Made by a program: the position numbers and the translations under genes. A stretch of DNA of 64,000 nucleotides from Polyangiaceae bacterium (GTDB taxonomy: Bacteria > Myxococcota_A > Polyangia > Polyangiales > Polyangiaceae), in the NCBI GenBank assembly GCA_020849655.1, contig JADLFU010000211.1, forward strand, positions 1 to 64,000, given 5' to 3'. The notes below the pieces were generated by a model. It was not told the origin of the DNA, made no database searches, and saw only the letters and a program-made list of their open reading frames with translations. The first letter of the stretch is position 1. Every line of letters starts with the position of its first letter. This document shows positions 7,814 to 14,851 of this stretch, piece by piece.

Positions 7814-9259
7814 ATGGTGCAGGCGACCGGATATCCGTCCGCGGGGGAGGTCATCGACGGCAAGTACCGCATCGATCGCATGCTGGGGCAGGGCGGGATG
7901 GGCGCGGTCGCGGCGGCGTTCCACCTGCTGCGCAAGGCGCCCGTCGCGCTCAAGTTCATCAGCCCCGACATCGTGCGCGTGCCCGGCGCGGTCGAGCGGT
8001 TCGTCAACGAGGCGGTCGCCGCGTCGCAGATCGACTCCGACCACGTGGTCCGCATCTTCGACGTGGGGCAGATGCCGAGCGGCCTGCCCTACATCGTGAT
8101 GGAGATGATGTCGGGGCAGGATCTCGCCGTCGTGCTCGAGCGCGAGGGGCCGACGGGGCTGCCGGTGCCGCGCGCCGTGCACTTCGTGCTCCAGATCCTT
8201 CGCGCGCTGCAGGTCGCGCACGGGGCCGGGATCATCCACCGCGATCTGAAGCCCTCGAACGCGTTCGTCATCACGAAGGACGGCGAGCCCGATTTCGTGA
8301 AGCTCCTCGACTTCGGGATCAGCAAGATCACCCAGGACGCGAGCGAGAGCGCGCAGCACCTGACCCAGACGAACACCGGGCTCGGCACGCCGCTCTACAT
8401 GTCCCCCGAGCAGGCGCGCAACGCGCGCGACGCGACGCCCCGCAGCGACATCTACTCGGTGTCGGCGATCCTCTACGAGCTGCTGACGGCGCGGACGCCG
8501 TACCTCGCGGACACGCCGAACGATCTGCTCTTCAAGCTCTTCACGACCGAGCCCGACGACATCCGCGGGGTGCGCCCCGACGTCCCGGAGGGGCTCGCCG
8601 CCGCCATCCACCGCGGCCTGTCGAAGGAGCCGGCGGGGCGCCCCGCATCGGTGACCGAGCTCGCGGAGCTCATCGCGCCGTACGCGGACGCGCGCTCCGC
8701 CAGCATCGTCTCGAAGCTCGGCCCGTCGCGCTCCAGCCTCGTCTCCTCCGACCCGCAGGCCACGGTGATCGCGCCGTCGGGGCCGCTCGACAGGACGGCC
8801 ATCGCGTCGTCGACCGTAGGCGCCCGGACCGTGCCCGCTGCGCAGGGGGGCGGCGCGACCGAGCTGAACATGGGTGTGAGCGACGCGCCCGGCGGCGCCG
8901 CTCAGAAGAAGAAGAGCAACGCGGGGGTGCTCGCCGCCGTCGGCGTCGTCGCGGTGCTCGCGCTCGCGGGGGGAGGCGTCGCGCTCTCGCGCGGCTCGGC
9001 GACACCGGCCGCGACGACGCCGACCGCGCCGTCCGCGAAGCCCGCTCCGAGCCCGACCCCCGACCCAGCCCCAGCCGCGAGCGCGGCGAAGAGCGCCGCC
9101 CCCGAGGTCGCGCCCGTCGTCGACGCGCCGCCCGCGGCCACGAGCGCGACCGGCGCGAAGAAGCCCGCGGGCGCCGCCGCCCCGCCCGCGGCGCCGGGAG
9201 CTCCGCCCGCGACTCCTGCCGGAAAAAAGAGCCCGTTCAGCGCCGGGATCATGCAATAG
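7814..9259 (+). CDS. Membrane-anchored Ser/Thr protein kinase
   Basis: This 481-residue protein has glycine loop GQGGMGAV (25-32), lysine 47, HRDLKPSN (142-149), DFG (167-169) and SPE (197-199). A transmembrane segment (about 370-391) and a Pro/Ala-rich periplasmic tail follow. GTG 7811, ATG 7814 and GTG 7817 are all possible starts; I chose the ATG behind GAAGG. It heads a row with the PEGA protein (45 bases on) and the Cys-rich lipoprotein, probably one operon. It is divergent from the TPR/AIM24 gene. Confidence 0.92.
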   Translation: MVQATGYPSAGEVIDGKYRIDRMLGQGGMGAVAAAFHLLRKAPVALKFISPDIVRVPGAVERFVNEAVAASQIDSDHVVRIFDVGQMPSGLPYIVMEMMSGQDLAVVLEREGPTGLPVPRAVHFVLQILRALQVAHGAGIIHRDLKPSNAFVITKDGEPDFVKLLDFGISKITQDASESAQHLTQTNTGLGTPLYMSPEQARNARDATPRSDIYSVSAILYELLTARTPYLADTPNDLLFKLFTTEPDDIRGVRPDVPEGLAAAIHRGLSKEPAGRPASVTELAELIAPYADARSASIVSKLGPSRSSLVSSDPQATVIAPSGPLDRTAIASSTVGARTVPAAQGGGATELNMGVSDAPGGAAQKKKSNAGVLAAVGVVAVLALAGGGVALSRGSATPAATTPTAPSAKPAPSPTPDPAPAASAAKSAAPEVAPVVDAPPAATSATGAKKPAGAAAPPAAPGAPPATPAGKKSPFSAGIMQ

Positions 9260-9277
9260 TCACGGGCGATCAACGTT

Positions 9278-9297
9278 CCCGGCGCGCCGGGAGGAGG
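9278..9297 (+). promoter_or_regulatory. Palindrome fused to ribosome binding site of the PEGA gene
   Basis: A perfect 14-bp palindrome (CCCGGCGCGCCGGG, 9278-9291) runs directly into the ribosome binding site GAGGAGG (9291-9297), eight bases before the GTG at 9305. In RNA a hairpin here would abut or partly cover the ribosome site. It could act as an mRNA stabiliser or translation gate between the kinase and PEGA genes. A sequence with this GC content might also fold by chance. Confidence 0.45.
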
Positions 9298-9304
9298 GAA
9301 TCAC

Positions 9305-12300
9305 GTGAGGACATTTCGCACCCAGCTGGTGGCGTGGGCAACATCGATCTCGGTCGCCGCGGCCAGCCTGACGCCCGCCGTCGCGCTCGCGCAGGCGCCC
9401 GCTGGCGCGAAGCCCGCCGTCGCGAAGGGCAAGGTGAAGGCGACGAAGAGGAAGGGCCTGAAGGACTCGCTCTCCGGCGACGCGCGCGCGGCGTTCGATC
9501 GCGCGGTCACGCTCTTCGAGGCGAAGAACTTCGAGGGCGCGCTCGTCGAGTTCGATCGCGCGTACCAGGAGTCGAAGGACGCACGCCTGCTCTTCAACAT
9601 GGCCATCGCCGAGCGAGAGCTGAAGCGCTACTCGCGCGCCGTCGCGAAGCTCAACCAGGAGCTGAAGGAGGGCGCGGACACCCTCAGCGACGACGAGAAG
9701 AAGACCGCCGAGGAGGTGCTCGCGGGCCTGAAGGAGTTCACCGCGCCGCTCACGGTCGTCGTCAACGAGCCCGACGCCACGATCTCCATCGACGGCACCG
9801 ACGCGGGCAAGTCGCCGCTCGCGGGGCCGCTGACCACCGACGTCGGCGAGCGCACCGTGACGGCGAAGAAGGCGGGCTTCCTCGACGCGACCCAGAAGGT
9901 GAACGTCTCCGGCGGCGTCGCGGCGAAGGTCGACCTGAAGCTCGAGCCGTCCGTGAAGAACGGCAAGCTGTCGGTGAAGGCGCTCGGCGCGCCGACGTCG
10001 GTCGTCGTCGTCGACGGCGTCGAGGTGGGCCCCTCGCCGTGGCAGGGCGACGTGACGGCGGGCAAGCACACGATCGAGGTGCGCTCGAAGGGCTTCATCA
10101 CCGAGAGCCGCACGCTCGACATCGAGTACAACAAGACCAGCGCGATCGAGCTGTCCCTGCGCGTCGACGAGGGCAAGGCGTCCATCAAGACCGACAAGGA
10201 CTCGACCGAGATCTTCATCGACGGCACGCTGGTCGCGAAGGGCTCGTGGTCGGGCGCGCTCTCGAGCGGCGGCCACGGGCTCGAGCTCCGCCGCAAGGGC
10301 GCGAAGACGCTGCAGACCGAGCTCACCATCGCGACGGGCCAGACGGTCACCCGCGAGTACAAGCTCGAGTCGACGGGCGGCACGCCGTGGTGGGTGTGGG
10401 CCGGCGCGGGCGCCGTGCTCGTCGGGGGCGCGGCCGCCACCTACGTGCTCACCCGCCCGAAGACCGAGGACGCCCAGCCCGGCACCATCAGCCCGGGCAC
10501 CGTCTCGGTGGGGTGGAAGCTGTTAGCGAAGTCGGAGAGTCACGGAGTCGGTAGAGGAGGAGTCGACATGGCGATTCGGGCGAAGCGTGTGGTGAGCATG
10601 ACCCTCGGTGTGCTGGCGCTCGCGTCGCCGGCGCTCCTCGGCTGCGCGAAGAAGAAGCCGTCGGCGATCGTGGTGTCCCTGTCGAGCGAGGCGCCGGTGC
10701 CCGAGGAGCTCGACTACATGGAGGTCCTGGTGCAGCGGGGGGACGACACCCGGCTGCTCGGTCAGTACCCGCTGTCGGCGGCCGGCGACGCGCGCCTGCC
10801 GGGCACGCTGACCCTGCAGATGGACGACTCCCAGGAGGCGGGCGTCCCCATCACGATCACGGTGACGGCGTCGGCGGGGCAGAAGGCGCGCGTGCTCCGC
10901 AAGGCGACCCTGGGGTTCTCGGAGGAGAAGACGAAGCTGCTGAAGATGCCGCTCCGCTACTCCTGCTTCGATTTCAAGGAGCTCTGCTCCGCGACGCAGG
11001 AGTGCCTCGGGGGCGTCTGCCAGGACACCAAGATCGACGTCGAGAGCCTGCCTGACTACGACGACAAGCTGGTGTTCGGCACCCTCGCCCAGGGCACGTG
11101 CTTCGACGACACGGACGCCGGCTGCTTCGCGAACTCGACGACGCTCGAGGCGTCATCCGCCAGCCTGAAGGAGGCGGAGGACGGCTCCTGCACGCTGGCG
11201 CTCGGTGAGAAGGCGCGCGGCGGCAAGGGGCTCAACGTCGGGCTGCGCTGGGCGGCGTCAGGCGCGCTCGGACGCTTCGCTACGCTCGAGCGGGAGGACG
11301 GCCGGCTCGTCGAGGGGTTCTCCGCCGACGACGCGGGCAACCTCCGCCTGCCGCGGGGCCTGTGCGCCGCCATCAAGGACGGCCGCGTCACGGCCGTCCG
11401 CTCCTCCACGGCGTGCGCGACGAAGTCGCCGAGCCAGCCGCTCTGCGTGTTTCAACAGTCGGTGTGCAAGGCCGACAAGAAGCCCGCGACGCTCGCCACG
11501 AGCGCGTGCTTCCAGTGCATGTACGCGCCGGCCTCGCCGAAGAACTGCGCAGCCTCGCTCGACGCCGCGCGGTGCGACGACGCGAGCCGCGAGTACCTCT
11601 CGTGCCTCCTCGACACGCCGTTCGACGGCTACGAGTCTGCCAGCAGCTGCCCCGAGCCTCGCCGGGCGGCGTGCTCCGCGAAGCTCGGCGAGTGCGCGGA
11701 CGATCTGAACAGCGCCGCCTGCCGGCAGAAGTACGCGAAGCTGCTCGCGTACGTCGCGTGCACGGACGAGGTCAACGGCGGCCTCGCCGACGACAGCGCC
11801 GCCGACCTCGCCGCGGCGGTCGCGCGATGCCAGGCCCCGTGCGCGGCGGAGGGCTACCCCGCGGGGTGCGGCGGCTCGGTGACGATGGGCTACGTCGCGC
11901 CGCTCCCGGCAGGCACGTACGCCGACAGCAAGGGGAACTCGATCGTCGTCGGGCCGAGCGACGTGCAGCTGCGGTTCGGTGGCAAGGAGACGATCACGCT
12001 CGTCACCCACACGGCGGGGGCCCCCCTCGACGGCACGCTGTGGTATCCGGCCGAGGTCACGGACCCTGGGAACGAGCCCGAGGCAAACCTCGGCGGCTGG
12101 CCCAGCTACTACTACCCGCCGCTCGGCGAGAAGGTGAAGCTCTGGGTGAGCGCGCTGGCGGGCGATATCCGGGTCGACCTGACGACGTTCGACGCTGGCA
12201 CGCCGGGAGAGGGCTTCAACCTGGGCGGCCCGTTCGCCCTCGGCAGCGTCGGTGCGCCGACGGTGTGCACGTCCGCGTCCCAGCAGAAGAGCGCCTTCTG

Positions 12301-12589
12301 CGAGGGGAGCACGCTGGTGCTGTGCGATCCGCAGACCAAGAAAGAGCTCAGCAAGGCAGACTGTGGCGGCAAGGGTTGCACGAAGAACGCCGCCGACCAG
12401 AACGACGCCTGCGGCAGCGGGCCCGATTCTCCGGTGTGCATGAGTTCGACAAAGGAGAAGACAGAAGTGTGTGACGGCCAGGACCTGGTGACCTGCAACC
12501 CGAACACGCAGGCCGAGATCTCTCGGATGACCTGCCCCAAGAGCTGCATCCCTCAGCCTGACTCGTCCGATGTGTGCGGCGGACTGTAG
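9305..12589 (+). CDS. Composite frame: PEGA-domain protein running into a Cys-rich lipoprotein
   Basis: As sequenced this is one 1094-residue frame, but it looks like two genes. The first part has a signal peptide (about 1-30, AVALAQ-A) and a TPR-like region (about 55-140). About three PEGA-type beta repeats follow (158-350; IDGTDAGKSPLAG, VDGVEVGPSPWQG, IDGTLVAKGSWSG), then a membrane segment (about 361-381). It should end soon after PGTVSV. Removing one G from the four-G run 10510-10513 would give VGGSC and a TAG at 10524-10526. Instead the frame continues into a second signal peptide at 10568. PEGA proteins often accompany kinases such as 7814-9259. Confidence 0.7.
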   Translation: MRTFRTQLVAWATSISVAAASLTPAVALAQAPAGAKPAVAKGKVKATKRKGLKDSLSGDARAAFDRAVTLFEAKNFEGALVEFDRAYQESKDARLLFNMAIAERELKRYSRAVAKLNQELKEGADTLSDDEKKTAEEVLAGLKEFTAPLTVVVNEPDATISIDGTDAGKSPLAGPLTTDVGERTVTAKKAGFLDATQKVNVSGGVAAKVDLKLEPSVKNGKLSVKALGAPTSVVVVDGVEVGPSPWQGDVTAGKHTIEVRSKGFITESRTLDIEYNKTSAIELSLRVDEGKASIKTDKDSTEIFIDGTLVAKGSWSGALSSGGHGLELRRKGAKTLQTELTIATGQTVTREYKLESTGGTPWWVWAGAGAVLVGGAAATYVLTRPKTEDAQPGTISPGTVSVGWKLLAKSESHGVGRGGVDMAIRAKRVVSMTLGVLALASPALLGCAKKKPSAIVVSLSSEAPVPEELDYMEVLVQRGDDTRLLGQYPLSAAGDARLPGTLTLQMDDSQEAGVPITITVTASAGQKARVLRKATLGFSEEKTKLLKMPLRYSCFDFKELCSATQECLGGVCQDTKIDVESLPDYDDKLVFGTLAQGTCFDDTDAGCFANSTTLEASSASLKEAEDGSCTLALGEKARGGKGLNVGLRWAASGALGRFATLEREDGRLVEGFSADDAGNLRLPRGLCAAIKDGRVTAVRSSTACATKSPSQPLCVFQQSVCKADKKPATLATSACFQCMYAPASPKNCAASLDAARCDDASREYLSCLLDTPFDGYESASSCPEPRRAACSAKLGECADDLNSAACRQKYAKLLAYVACTDEVNGGLADDSAADLAAAVARCQAPCAAEGYPAGCGGSVTMGYVAPLPAGTYADSKGNSIVVGPSDVQLRFGGKETITLVTHTAGAPLDGTLWYPAEVTDPGNEPEANLGGWPSYYYPPLGEKVKLWVSALAGDIRVDLTTFDAGTPGEGFNLGGPFALGSVGAPTVCTSASQQKSAFCEGSTLVLCDPQTKKELSKADCGGKGCTKNAADQNDACGSGPDSPVCMSSTKEKTEVCDGQDLVTCNPNTQAEISRMTCPKSCIPQPDSSDVCGGL
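10568..12589 (+). CDS. Cysteine-rich lipoprotein, likely a separate gene within the composite frame
   Basis: The ATG at 10568 is preceded by GAGGAGGAG at 10554-10562, the best ribosome site in the area. It encodes a typical lipoprotein signal (MAIRAKRVVSMTLGVLALAS, lipobox LLGC, Cys26). The 673-residue product would be lipid-anchored after transport. It carries many paired cysteines (for example CFDFKELCSATQECLGGVC and later CQAPCAAEGYPAGC) and ends in two similar cysteine modules (CEGSTLVLCDPQT and CDGQDLVTCNPNT). These suggest disulfide-stabilised extracellular repeats. No enzyme domain is recognised. Its end is overlapped by the antisense tail of 12348-13952. Confidence 0.75.
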   Translation: MAIRAKRVVSMTLGVLALASPALLGCAKKKPSAIVVSLSSEAPVPEELDYMEVLVQRGDDTRLLGQYPLSAAGDARLPGTLTLQMDDSQEAGVPITITVTASAGQKARVLRKATLGFSEEKTKLLKMPLRYSCFDFKELCSATQECLGGVCQDTKIDVESLPDYDDKLVFGTLAQGTCFDDTDAGCFANSTTLEASSASLKEAEDGSCTLALGEKARGGKGLNVGLRWAASGALGRFATLEREDGRLVEGFSADDAGNLRLPRGLCAAIKDGRVTAVRSSTACATKSPSQPLCVFQQSVCKADKKPATLATSACFQCMYAPASPKNCAASLDAARCDDASREYLSCLLDTPFDGYESASSCPEPRRAACSAKLGECADDLNSAACRQKYAKLLAYVACTDEVNGGLADDSAADLAAAVARCQAPCAAEGYPAGCGGSVTMGYVAPLPAGTYADSKGNSIVVGPSDVQLRFGGKETITLVTHTAGAPLDGTLWYPAEVTDPGNEPEANLGGWPSYYYPPLGEKVKLWVSALAGDIRVDLTTFDAGTPGEGFNLGGPFALGSVGAPTVCTSASQQKSAFCEGSTLVLCDPQTKKELSKADCGGKGCTKNAADQNDACGSGPDSPVCMSSTKEKTEVCDGQDLVTCNPNTQAEISRMTCPKSCIPQPDSSDVCGGL

Positions 12590-13952
12590 CCGCGCGGGCG
12601 CGTAAGTGCACGCCGCCGACGAGCCACGCGTAGGCGGGCACCAGCACCTCCTCGGGTGAGGCGCCGCCCTGTGAGCTCGTGAGCGGCCGCTGGCTCGCGT
12701 CGAGTTTGAACCCATGGTCGCCGAACACGACGACGAGCGTCCGCTCCGCGCGCTGGGCGACGTGCTTCGCGAGCGCGTCTGCGGCGCGCCTGCACGCGGC
12801 GTCGAGGGCCACGTGATCGAGGCCGGGTTCGGCGAGGCGCGCCTCGATCGCATCGAGCTTGAATACATCCCTGCCAGCCACGCGGACACGACGCAGCGCC
12901 GCGGCCCGCTCCGAGCGGGCGACCAGCGCCGCGTCCGGCTCGTCGGCCCCGGCCAGCAAGGCGTCGAGGCCGCCGGCGAACGTCACCAGCTGGGTCGTCG
13001 TCGTCGTCGGCAACGCCGCCCACAAGAGCAGCCGCTCGGCGAGCGTCGCGCGCCCCTCGAGCGCCGCGCTCATCTGCGCGGTCACGCGCTCGCCAAGATC
13101 GAAGCGCAGCGCGTCCACCAGCACGAGCTCGACCGCGCGCGCGCCGTGCAAGCGCGCGATCTTCGCGGCGAGCCGCGGCAGATCGAGCACCATCGGCGGG
13201 CGCTTGTGCGTGACACGGAACGCCGGATGGGCCTCGGTGTAGCTCTTCGCGAACCCCGCTGCCCAGCGCGCGACGGCGGCGGCGGCGCGCTCCGGCAGCG
13301 ATCCTTGCGATGCGTGCTCGACGAGCGGCGCGTAGGCCTCGACGAAGACGCGCTCCACCTCGGCGAGCGGCCGGGCGCCCGTGGTCGCCTCGAGCGCGTC
13401 GACTCGCTCGAGCATCGCGCCGTCGTCGTCCTCCGCTGCGACCTCGCGCGGCTCGTCGACCGGCGCTCGGATCGCCAGCAGCGACGTGAGCGGCACGCTC
13501 GGGCCGTAGGCTCGATGCTCGCGCGCGTCCGCCGAGAGCACGAGCGAGACGGGGCGATCGCGCGTCGCGGACGCGAGCCACGCCAGCGTCTCTCCGTCGC
13601 GAGGATCGAGGCAGCCGTGCACCGCCACCGGCGCGAGCGAGCCGACGACGAGCAGCAACCCCTTCTGCCCCGCGAGGCGCGCGCGGAAGAGCTGATCGGA
13701 GAGCGCGGCGTCCATCGACTCGGCGCACGACGCGCCCGGCGGCGGCGCGCCGCGAGCGGCGAGGCGGGCATCGATCGCCGCCTCCACGTGCTCGGCGAGC
13801 GATCCCCGCGCCGCGCGGGCAGGGCTCGGCACGTCGATCCGCAGCCAGCCGTTCGCGAGGGCCGCGTGCGCGAGGGCATCGACCTCGGACGGCGCCGCGA
13901 GCGAGACGGCGCCGTGGAGCGCGAGCGCGTGAGGGGCCTCGCCGGGGAGCAT
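12348..13952 (-). CDS. PglZ-like alkaline-phosphatase-superfamily protein
   Basis: The ATG at 13952 gives up to 534 residues. The C-terminal half shows the PglZ/phosphatase-fold motifs: VELVLVDALRFDLGERV with a metal-ligand-type Asp, LPTTTTTQL and VVFGDHGFKLD. The N-terminal half is helical and unassigned. Recognisable sequence ends near VPAYAWLVGGVH. The frame then runs about 80 more low-complexity residues through the 3' end of the convergent lipoprotein gene, so the true end may be near 12600. PglZ proteins are known from BREX/Pgl phage defence, but none of the partner genes is here, so defence is not supported. Confidence 0.7.
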   Translation of the reverse strand: MLPGEAPHALALHGAVSLAAPSEVDALAHAALANGWLRIDVPSPARAARGSLAEHVEAAIDARLAARGAPPPGASCAESMDAALSDQLFRARLAGQKGLLLVVGSLAPVAVHGCLDPRDGETLAWLASATRDRPVSLVLSADAREHRAYGPSVPLTSLLAIRAPVDEPREVAAEDDDGAMLERVDALEATTGARPLAEVERVFVEAYAPLVEHASQGSLPERAAAAVARWAAGFAKSYTEAHPAFRVTHKRPPMVLDLPRLAAKIARLHGARAVELVLVDALRFDLGERVTAQMSAALEGRATLAERLLLWAALPTTTTTQLVTFAGGLDALLAGADEPDAALVARSERAAALRRVRVAGRDVFKLDAIEARLAEPGLDHVALDAACRRAADALAKHVAQRAERTLVVVFGDHGFKLDASQRPLTSSQGGASPEEVLVPAYAWLVGGVHLRARAATVRRTHRTSQAEGCSSWGRSSERSRPACSGCRSPGPGRHTLLSSPLSNSCTPENRARCRRRRSGRRRSSCNPCRHSLPC

Positions 13953-14005
13953 CACGGCGCGGATCCTCGCAGGCGAGGCCGAGCGCGGACCAGTTCTCGG
14001 TGACG

Positions 14006-14851
14006 CTATCGCTTGCTCTGCCGCGGCGGGGCAGGCAGCTCGTCGAGCGGGCGCAGGACGACGGAGAGGACAGGCTCGGGATCGCGCGAGGTCTGGCTCA
14101 ACGTCGCCGCGAGGCCGAACCGGACGGCGACGGGCGCGACGGCCGGCTCCGTCTCCGTCGCGGGGACGGCCGGGGTCTGCTTCATGAAGCTCCCGGTGAC
14201 AACAGCTGCCTTGCCGCGCGCCGCCGCGAGATCGATCCGCAGGGTCGCGCAGCTCGTGCTGATGAGCTGGCCCTCGCTCGTCTGCACCTGCCCGCTCTGG
14301 CTCGCGGGGACGACGAGGTGCACGCTGTCCGAAGCTCTGAAGCCGAACACCACCGCGCCGAGCGCGCTGTCGGCGATCCTCGCGAGCGGCAGCTCGACGC
14401 GGCCCGCGCGCGCGACGCCGAGGGTGAGCGGATCGACCCACAGATCGAGGACCGTCAGGGTCGCCACGCCGCCGGCGTCGCGCAGCGTCTCGACGCGCAC
14501 GGGGACGACACCCTCGGAGCGATCGAAGATCGCCGAGGTGGAGCGGAACGCGTCCCGCCCAGGCTGCGCGATCGCGAGGCACGCGTCGTCACCCGCGTCG
14601 GACGTGACCTCCATCGACGTACCGGGCACGGGCGGCGCGCGGTGAGACTTGCTCACCGCCACGGCCCCTCCTGCAGGCCCGCTGATCCGGATGCCGGGGA
14701 CCGACGCTCCGGCCGGGATCGAGCCAGGCCGGGACGAAGGCGCGGGCAACGGGGGGAGCTGCGCGGTCGGCAGCGCGCCGGCGCGCGGCGGCGTCCCCCA
14801 GGCGATCCCCGCGACGACCGAGATCGCGAGAGCGGCGCGAGGCGCGGTCAC
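14006..14851 (-). CDS. Exported protein of unknown function, coupled to the di-haem lipoprotein
   Basis: The GTG at 14851 overlaps the stop of the upstream gene by 4 bases (GTGA), giving 281 residues. It has a signal peptide (about 1-25; ALAISVVAGIAWGTPPRAGA). After a Pro-rich linker the rest is beta-rich without membrane segments (VATLTVLDLWVDPLTLG, VVFGFRASDSVHLVVPAS). No family is recognised. Translational coupling suggests it works with the di-haem beta-propeller lipoprotein in the periplasm. Confidence 0.7.
   Translation of the reverse strand: MTAPRAALAISVVAGIAWGTPPRAGALPTAQLPPLPAPSSRPGSIPAGASVPGIRISGPAGGAVAVSKSHRAPPVPGTSMEVTSDAGDDACLAIAQPGRDAFRSTSAIFDRSEGVVPVRVETLRDAGGVATLTVLDLWVDPLTLGVARAGRVELPLARIADSALGAVVFGFRASDSVHLVVPASQSGQVQTSEGQLISTSCATLRIDLAAARGKAAVVTGSFMKQTPAVPATETEPAVAPVAVRFGLAATLSQTSRDPEPVLSVVLRPLDELPAPPRQSKR

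Noticed and set aside
12348-13952. A BREX or Pgl phage-defence island
   Set aside because: Only a PglZ-like gene is present; no methyltransferase, BrxC-type ATPase or BrxL/Lon partner is nearby.
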